From contig JBLHKS010000161.1 in the NCBI GenBank assembly GCA_047620505.1, positions 1 to 15,958 on the forward strand: a DNA stretch of 15,958 nucleotides, written 5' to 3'. Origin of the DNA: JBLHKS01 sp047620505. Lineage in GTDB: Bacteria > Verrucomicrobiota > Verrucomicrobiia > Verrucomicrobiales > DEV007. The notes beneath the pieces were generated by a model that worked only from the letters and a program-made list of their open reading frames with translations, made no database searches and was not told where the DNA came from. Made by a program: the position numbers and the translations under genes. Below, one piece after another: positions 7,229-13,400 of this stretch (position 1 is the first letter of the stretch; each line of letters starts with the position of its first letter).

Positions 7229-7693
7229 TTGAACTTTTCCCCGCCAACAACTCCGGCTCGATTCAGCCTCTCGATGAAGGCCGAATTCGAATCGTTGTCA
7301 GACTCCCAGGATAAATTGGGCAGAGCGCCCGAATTTTTGGCCTTGTCGTCGGAGTGCCAGTTCGCGATCCGGCTCGTTCTGGATGAGATCGCTTCCAATG
7401 TGATCAAATACGACGCAAGGCGAGAGTCGCCGGTCACGATCGAGATGAAATTCTGGGTCGAAGACGGGGAGATGATCGTTTCCCTCAAAAACGACGGCCA
7501 ACCGTTCAGTCCGCTCGAGTTGCAGGAAGCTGATCCTGATGAAAAGCTCGCGCGACTTGAACCAGGTGGCTTGGGGCTTTATTTGATCAAGAAATCGGTA
7601 GATGAAATCTGCTGGCGTCGAGAGGATGGGAAAAATCATCTTCTGGCGAGAAAGAGTCTCGAGAATCACCGTTCTTCACCCTCATCCGTTTAA
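7229..7693 (+). CDS. RsbW/SpoIIAB-like anti-sigma serine kinase (HATPase_c fold)
   Basis: The product is 154 residues when read from TTG at 7229. It shows the GHKL ATPase motifs in order. The N-box is LDEIASNVIKY (51-61, with E53 and N57), the G1-like motif is NDGQPF (88-93, with D89), and the glycine lid is GGLGLYLIK (113-121). A closing strand pair, WRREDGKNHLLARK, follows. In this family the protein phosphorylates a STAS antagonist and binds a sigma factor or other partner. The first ATG (7274) would cut the opening strand RFSLSMKAEFESL. A TAG at 7202 limits the upstream side, so TTG is the best start, although no ribosome site is visible. The STAS gene follows after 15 bases and the phosphatase gene comes next, giving a complete partner-switching set. 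No sigma factor gene is in the window, so its target is unknown. Confidence 0.85.
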   Translation: MNFSPPTTPARFSLSMKAEFESLSDSQDKLGRAPEFLALSSECQFAIRLVLDEIASNVIKYDARRESPVTIEMKFWVEDGEMIVSLKNDGQPFSPLELQEADPDEKLARLEPGGLGLYLIKKSVDEICWRREDGKNHLLARKSLENHRSSPSSV

Positions 7694-7708
7694 CATCCTT
7701 CGATAACA

Positions 7709-8050
7709 ATGTCCGATCTCCCATTTGAAGCTTCCGTTCAGATCAATGGCGATGCCGCTGTGATCAATTTAACAGGCCGCTTGGATAGCACAACGTCACC
7801 GGAATTTGAAGCCGCTGTAAATGAAGCTGCCGCGAAAGAGCCTAAGCGGTTTATTATGGAAATGAGCAAGGTCGGTTTTATGAGCAGTGCAGCCCTCCGT
7901 GTGATCATCATTTTGATCAAAGAGGGGCAGGCGAGCGGCGCTGAAGTTGTGGCTGCGGGGGCTTCGAGCGACGTTCTCGAGATTTTCCGAATCAGCGGTT
8001 TTCAGAAAATGATCAAGACCACGCCGACTCTGGAAGAGGCGCTCGCATGA
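7709..8050 (+). CDS. STAS-domain anti-sigma factor antagonist (RsbV/SpoIIAA-like)
   Basis: This is a single-domain STAS protein of 113 residues, the usual length. The opening strands are ASVQINGDAAVINLTGRLDS (8-27). The phosphorylation loop GFMSSAALR (56-64) places S60 at the position of the conserved phosphorylated Ser. The usual Asp just before it is Ser (S59), and the following Ser-Gly is Ala-Ala. The last helices, with VLEIFRISGFQKMIK, fit the family. Its likely job is to be phosphorylated by the upstream kinase and dephosphorylated by the downstream phosphatase, and so to decide whether the kinase holds its partner. Its stop overlaps the next gene by ATGA, which indicates translational coupling with the phosphatase. 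Confidence 0.92.
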   Translation: MSDLPFEASVQINGDAAVINLTGRLDSTTSPEFEAAVNEAAAKEPKRFIMEMSKVGFMSSAALRVIIILIKEGQASGAEVVAAGASSDVLEIFRISGFQKMIKTTPTLEEALA

Positions 8051-10353
8051 GCAAATTCTGGGGCAGCCTTCCCGTCGGGGTGCGCCGCTGGCTCGTCGTT
8101 GTGCTTGGCGGATTTGTGTTTCTCGCGTTGGATTTTGTTGGGACGTTTTCGGAACTCGAGTCGATCACTGTTGATTCCCGATTTCGACTGAGAGAATCGG
8201 TTTATCCCGGGCCTCTGCCCAGTGAGCAGCTGCTGGTGCTCGGCGTGACTCAGCAGGGGATTCAAGATCCTTATTTCGGCCGATGGCCGTGGAAGCGGGC
8301 GATTCACGGCGATATGTTGGCGTTGCTCGGCGCGGCTAAGCCGAAAGCTGTTAGTTTTGATATTATTTTCAGCGAGCCGTCCGCTTCGGCCGACGACGAC
8401 GCCTATTTCGCCGAGAGTGCTGCCCAGGTTCCGACCGTCGTTGGAGCCACGATGCTCCGGGTGAATCCGATCGAGTTCGATGACCCGGCCAAATCGCAGA
8501 ATTACGATTTCGAGTATCATCTTCAGTCGCCGCGTCGATTGGAGGTGAAATTGATGGGGCCGGATGCCCTGGATTCGCCGGGCAGCGTGACGATTGACGG
8601 TGTGGATCCGACAGGCGAAGCCGTTTCCGAGACTTTTCTCTTCAAGTCCGGTGTTGCAGAGCTGACTGGGAAGAATGCGATGATTTCGCTGAGTTCAGTA
8701 AAGTGGGAATTCGAGAAAAAGGGCGTTCCGATCAATATCATTCCGGGCAGCTCACCCGCGTTTCAGCCGCTCTCCGATGTCGAAGGGCCGATCGAAGATA
8801 TTCCGGCTCCAGCGCCGCCGCTTCCGCCTTACCTGGCTTTGGCCAACGCTGCTAAATTGGGTTTCGCGGAAGCTTCACCCGATCCCGATGGTGTCTGGCG
8901 AAAAGTCCCTCTGGTGATTCGATATCGCGATGAGGTCTTCCCAACTTTGGTGACTCGGACGATGATGACCTATTGGAATCTCTCAGATAGCGATATCGAG
9001 GTCGTTGTCGGAAAACATCTGACCTTCAAACGCGAAGACGGCTCCGTTCGCGTTCCGATCAACGAACGCGGCGAGATGCTCTTGAATTATCGCTCGATTG
9101 ATCGCTTCAGGGAAAAAAATGTGCTGCCGTATTCCCAGTATTTTAAACAACTGGCAGGGCATTACATGGAAAGTAAGCCGTGGCCTGAAAATCTTCCACA
9201 TCCCGAGGACAAGATAGTCTTCGTCGGAGTCCTGGCCGAGGTCATCGACATCGGCGCGACTCCGCTCTCGCCCCTGACCCCGAAGGCCTACATCCACGCC
9301 CATGCGATCGACAACATTTTGCGCCAGGACTTCATCAAATCCCCTCATTGCATCTTGGTCGTTCTTGTTTGGATTCTTTTTACCGGCCTAACGCTTCAGC
9401 TGCTCAGCTGCGCTCGAATTTTCTGCGCGATCCTGATTCCAGCGGGGATTCTGCTCGGTTACGCCACTCTCGCCTACCTTCTATTCATCACCAACAGCGT
9501 GCAGCTGCCGATGGCTTGGGCGATGATCGGCTTTGCTCTTTTTCACGGCGGAAGCACGGTCCGGCGCTGGTATCACGCTCACGAATCGCATCTGAGGATC
9601 GAAGGCCAACTTCGGGCTGCGGGCGAAATCCAGATGGGGATGCTGCCGAAGCTGATCGAGGTGATCCGCGGTCACGAAAACAAATTCGACATCGCCGCAA
9701 CCCTCATTCCGGCTACCGAAAACAGCGGAGATTTTTACGATGTCTTCTGGTTAGCTGAAAACCGAATTTGTCTCGTCGTCGGCGACGTCTGCGATAAAGG
9801 AATCGTCTCGTCCATCTTCATGGTGATGTCGAAAACGGTCATTCACGGTCTCGCGCGGCCAGAATACGGAGTTGAAGAAATCGTGGCGCGGGCCAACTCC
9901 GCGCTGGCCGATCAAAACGAAAAAGGCCTGTTCGCGACCGTGATCATGGCCGTGATCGACCTGACGACTGGCGAAATGGCCTACACCACGGCCGGTCACC
10001 ACGGCCCGGCGCTGCTGTTGACGACTGGCGAAGTGACCGTGCTTGAGGCGACCGAAGACTTTGCCGTCGGCCCGATTTCCGGGATCGATTACCAGGTCCG
10101 AAGGCACACGCTCAAGCCGGGCGAGACCCTTTTTCTCTGCACGGACGGCGTGGACGAAGCCTTTAACCCCGAGGGTGAGCAATTTGGCATCGATCGAGAG
10201 TTGGAAACTCTCAAGGGTCAACACGGCAAGACCTGTCAGCAGCTGCTGGATCAGATGTTGATCGACATCCAGACTTTCGCAGGCAAATGCCCGCAGTCTG
10301 ACGACATCACGATGATGGCTTTCGCGCTTCATCCAGACTTTGTTCCGGACTGA
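8047..10353 (+). CDS. Membrane CHASE2-SpoIIE/PP2C phosphatase (RsbU-like)
   Basis: This is a 768-residue sensor phosphatase. A membrane span lies at about 13-33. A periplasmic CHASE2 sensor domain (about 40-430) has DSRFRLRE, GRWPWKRAIH, AVSFDIIFSE, NERGEMLLNYR and ATPLSPLTPKAYIHAHAIDN. Three closely packed membrane spans (about 433-502) and a short helix follow. The PP2C domain begins with LRAAGEIQMGMLP (522-534). Its metal-site residues are intact: GDFYD (561-565), VVGDVCDKG (578-585, D580 and D583), CTDG (D700) and SDD (D752/D753). The phosphatase should remove phosphate from the STAS protein encoded just upstream, with which it overlaps by four bases. The CHASE2 domain is unusual because it carries an extra beta-rich segment at about 164-231. 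Unlike many CHASE2 proteins, it outputs through PP2C and not through a cyclase or kinase. Confidence 0.94.
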   Translation: MSKFWGSLPVGVRRWLVVVLGGFVFLALDFVGTFSELESITVDSRFRLRESVYPGPLPSEQLLVLGVTQQGIQDPYFGRWPWKRAIHGDMLALLGAAKPKAVSFDIIFSEPSASADDDAYFAESAAQVPTVVGATMLRVNPIEFDDPAKSQNYDFEYHLQSPRRLEVKLMGPDALDSPGSVTIDGVDPTGEAVSETFLFKSGVAELTGKNAMISLSSVKWEFEKKGVPINIIPGSSPAFQPLSDVEGPIEDIPAPAPPLPPYLALANAAKLGFAEASPDPDGVWRKVPLVIRYRDEVFPTLVTRTMMTYWNLSDSDIEVVVGKHLTFKREDGSVRVPINERGEMLLNYRSIDRFREKNVLPYSQYFKQLAGHYMESKPWPENLPHPEDKIVFVGVLAEVIDIGATPLSPLTPKAYIHAHAIDNILRQDFIKSPHCILVVLVWILFTGLTLQLLSCARIFCAILIPAGILLGYATLAYLLFITNSVQLPMAWAMIGFALFHGGSTVRRWYHAHESHLRIEGQLRAAGEIQMGMLPKLIEVIRGHENKFDIAATLIPATENSGDFYDVFWLAENRICLVVGDVCDKGIVSSIFMVMSKTVIHGLARPEYGVEEIVARANSALADQNEKGLFATVIMAVIDLTTGEMAYTTAGHHGPALLLTTGEVTVLEATEDFAVGPISGIDYQVRRHTLKPGETLFLCTDGVDEAFNPEGEQFGIDRELETLKGQHGKTCQQLLDQMLIDIQTFAGKCPQSDDITMMAFALHPDFVPD
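8225..8235. repeat. Iterated palindrome copy 4 (11-base version)
   Basis: AGCAGCTGCTG, with a perfect 10-base dyad at 8225-8234, lies in the CHASE2 coding part and is read CAG CTG CTG (Gln-Leu-Leu). One outer base differs from the 12-base consensus. Confidence 0.7.
10237..10248. repeat. Iterated palindrome copy 5
   Basis: CAGCAGCTGCTG in the PP2C coding part is read as CAG CAG CTG CTG (Gln-Gln-Leu-Leu). This is a different codon frame from the copies at 3275 and 12454. Confidence 0.85.
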
Positions 10354-10490
10354 GCGCGATTCCGAAAAGTTGCTGGAAAAAGGCCCCAAAGCCGCCAGCT
10401 TCAACGCGAACCCGGCGTCGCGATCGCTTTTGATCGGACAAAAATATCTGGAATCTCCTGATTCTGGCTCTTGCCAGTTTCGGTATCGAA

Positions 10491-13400
10491 ATGGATCCGC
10501 AAATGCAGCTAACCGCTTTTAAGAGAAAACAATCGTCCCTGGCCAGGATGAGGAAACCCGGATTCGCCTGCAGCCTCGTTGCGATTCTGACGATTTGCCT
10601 CGCTTGGAATCCGCTCCTCGCAACTCCGGTGAATCCCGGCGGCCAGGAGCTGACCCCGGATGACCTTGCGATCAAAATCGATGGTATCGAATTCACGCTT
10701 TCTGAAAACGGAAGCGGTGAGCGGCTTCAGATCGATCAGAAGGCGATTTCCAAAGCGATTATCGAGTGGGAGTCGTTCGATATCGACGCGGCGGACATCG
10801 TCAATTTCACTCAGCCCAATGGTGGCGCGGTCCTCAACCGAATTCTGGATTCTGGCGGCGGGACGGAAATTTTCGGGCAGCTGCTGGCGAACGGATCCGT
10901 TTTTCTCCTCGATCAGAACGGAATTCTCTTCGGCGCGGGCTCTCGAGTTGACGTCGGCGGCGCTTTCATCGCGACGAGTCTCGATATCAATGAAGCCGAT
11001 TTCGAAGCGTTCGCGACGAATCCGAATGGCGGAAGCAGCCAGCTGAATTTCGCAAACGGAGCCGGTCGCGGGCCGATCTTGATCGAAGCCGGCGGCTTGA
11101 TCGAAGCGGGAAACGATATTTTTCTCGTCGCGCCGCAAATCACGAATCATGGCGTGGTCCGAACGAAAGGGACCGGCTCGAATTCGGCCGGAGGACCTGG
11201 AGGAACGGTGGCGCTGGCGGCTGGAACCGCGGTTGAAATCGCAGCCGGAACGCCGAATGGCGAGCGCGTGCGAGTGGTTGCGGGAGCGGCCGGAAATTCG
11301 ATCGAAAACGGACCAACGGGGGTGATCGAAGGTGTTGCCGCTGAACTCAAAGCGCATGGCGGGAATGCGATGGGTCTGGCGATTCGAAACGCCGGAACGG
11401 TCCGCGCAAATTCAGTGACTCACGAAGGCGGTCGAGTTCTTCTGCGGGCGAGCCGCGGAAAAGTGGAGAGTTCTGGATCGATCCGGGCTTCGAAAGCCGC
11501 CGGAGCGGTTGGCGGCGAGGTCGCGATCAGCTCGCCGGACGCGATCGACGTTAGCGGCCGAATCAACGCGAATGGAACCGACGCGGGAGGCGCTGTGAAC
11601 GTCGGGAGCGACGCTGCGAATTTGATCGTGGCGACCGACACGACCATCGGCGGAAACATCAGCGCGAACGCGACCGAAGCGGGCGTTGGCGGCAGCGTTT
11701 CGGTTCTCGCGCGGAATTCGATCACGGTGGACGGAGCGATCAGCGCTCGCGGGATCGCTCAGGGCGGAACGATTGCGATCGGCGATGCGGAGACGGCGTT
11801 GGTCGACGTAAACGCGACTGCGGTGCTGAATTCGGGCGCGAGCGCGGGGCCAGGCGGATCGGTCGCGATTCTCGCGGCGGACTCGATCGAGATTGACGGC
11901 GACATTCGGGTCAATGGACTCGTGGGCGGAACGATGACGCTCGGCGCGATCACAACTGGCGAGGTAAAAATCGGCGAGGAAGCGGATTTGAGCGCGAACG
12001 GGGCGGACGGCCAGGGCGGCTCGGTCTCGATCGTGGCTGAGGATTCGGTGGAAGTCGCTGGGCGGATCCGAGGCGTGGGCGGTCCGAACGGCAACGGCGG
12101 GAGCATCACGATTTTGAGCGGGAAAGACTCTAACATTACCCAAACCGCGGTGCTCGATGCGAGCGGTGGACTCAACGGTGGCTCGATTTTCGTCGATTCA
12201 GACGGAACCACGAATTTCGATGGCAGAGGTCTAGCGGTCGGCGGCAGCGGCGATGGCGGGTCGATCCTGGTGCGCGGCGCTGACGGCGTTGATGTCGGTC
12301 CGGCTGCGATGCTCGACGCGAGCGGCGGAGGGAACGGCGGCTCGATTCAGGTCGACGGCGGTTCGGGAATCACGAATTTCGAAGGGACGGCTCTCGCAGT
12401 TGGAAACGGGGGCGTCGGCGGCTCGATCACGGTCGTCGGCTCCGAAATCAACACAGCAGCTGCTGCGGTTCTCGATGGAAGCGGCGACGCTGGCGGTGGC
12501 AGTGTCAGGGTCGGTGGCGGACGCCGTGGGCAAGACCCGAATCTGACGAACGCGGCAAACGTGAAGGTCGAAGCGGGCGCAATTCTGGCCGCCAACGCGC
12601 TCAACGCAGGCAACGGCGGCGAGGTGATCGCGTTTGCCGAAAACCGGCTCATTTTTCATGGTTCCGCGTACGCATCTGGCGGAGAGTTCAGCGGCGACGG
12701 CGGGTTTGTGGAAGTTTCCGGCAAGCAGCGTCTGGAGCTGGGAAATTTTGTGCAGTCGGTCAATGTTTCAGCCGCAAACGGGATTTCGGGCGTCTTTTTA
12801 ATCGATCCGGTGGACGTTGAAATCGGACCTGCGCCAGGGCCGCCCATTGCCGGCAGCCCGGTAAGCAACGCAACTTTTCTCAATGACGCCGCCGTCGGAG
12901 CATTTTTGGCCGGAGGAAGCCTCGTGATCCAGACCGGCGCGGGAGTTGGCAATGGCGACATCACCACCTTGGCCGGAAGCAACATCACTTGGGCCTCCGC
13001 GGAATCTCTAACATTTCAGGCCGACCGGAATTTCGTCCACAACGGCGCGATCAACGCGACGGGCGGCGGTGCGATCACAATCGAAGCGAGCCAAATCGAT
13101 CTCGATCCAGCTTCTACGATTTCCCGCGCAGGAGCTCCAGCCGGCCGACTAACACTTCAGGCGGATCACATTCGGGCCGGAACGGCGGCCACGGTTGCCG
13201 GCGATTTCACTGGATACACGGTTTTTCAGGACGGATTCATCTCTGGCCAGTTAGCTGAAGGACCTGTCAGTTTGAGAACAATCGGGGGATTGGGCGTGGG
13301 TAACGGATTTCCTGAGACGGGAGACATCCTGGTCAATGAATCGATTGTCGGAGCTTCATCTCTGACGCTGAATGCAGGTGATGACGTCTTCTTTGGCCCA

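Noticed and set aside
7111..7314. 67-codon plus-strand frame starting at GTG, with a hydrophobic stretch, ahead of the anti-sigma kinase
   Set aside because: It overlaps the kinase start in another frame, lacks a ribosome site and matches nothing I know. A small membrane peptide cannot be excluded but is unsupported.
10418..10425. GCGATCGC (the cyanobacterial HIP1 octamer) just before the exoprotein gene
   Set aside because: I noticed only this isolated copy and did not count the octamer across the window. A single site is expected in GC-rich DNA and is not evidence of cyanobacterial origin.
10509..12659. Long minus-strand frames opposite the exoprotein gene (282, 243, 150 and 142 codons)
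   Set aside because: They mirror a GC-rich, repetitive plus-strand gene that shows signal peptide, TPS domain and repeat periodicity. Their translations are Arg/Ser/Ala-rich with no family features.
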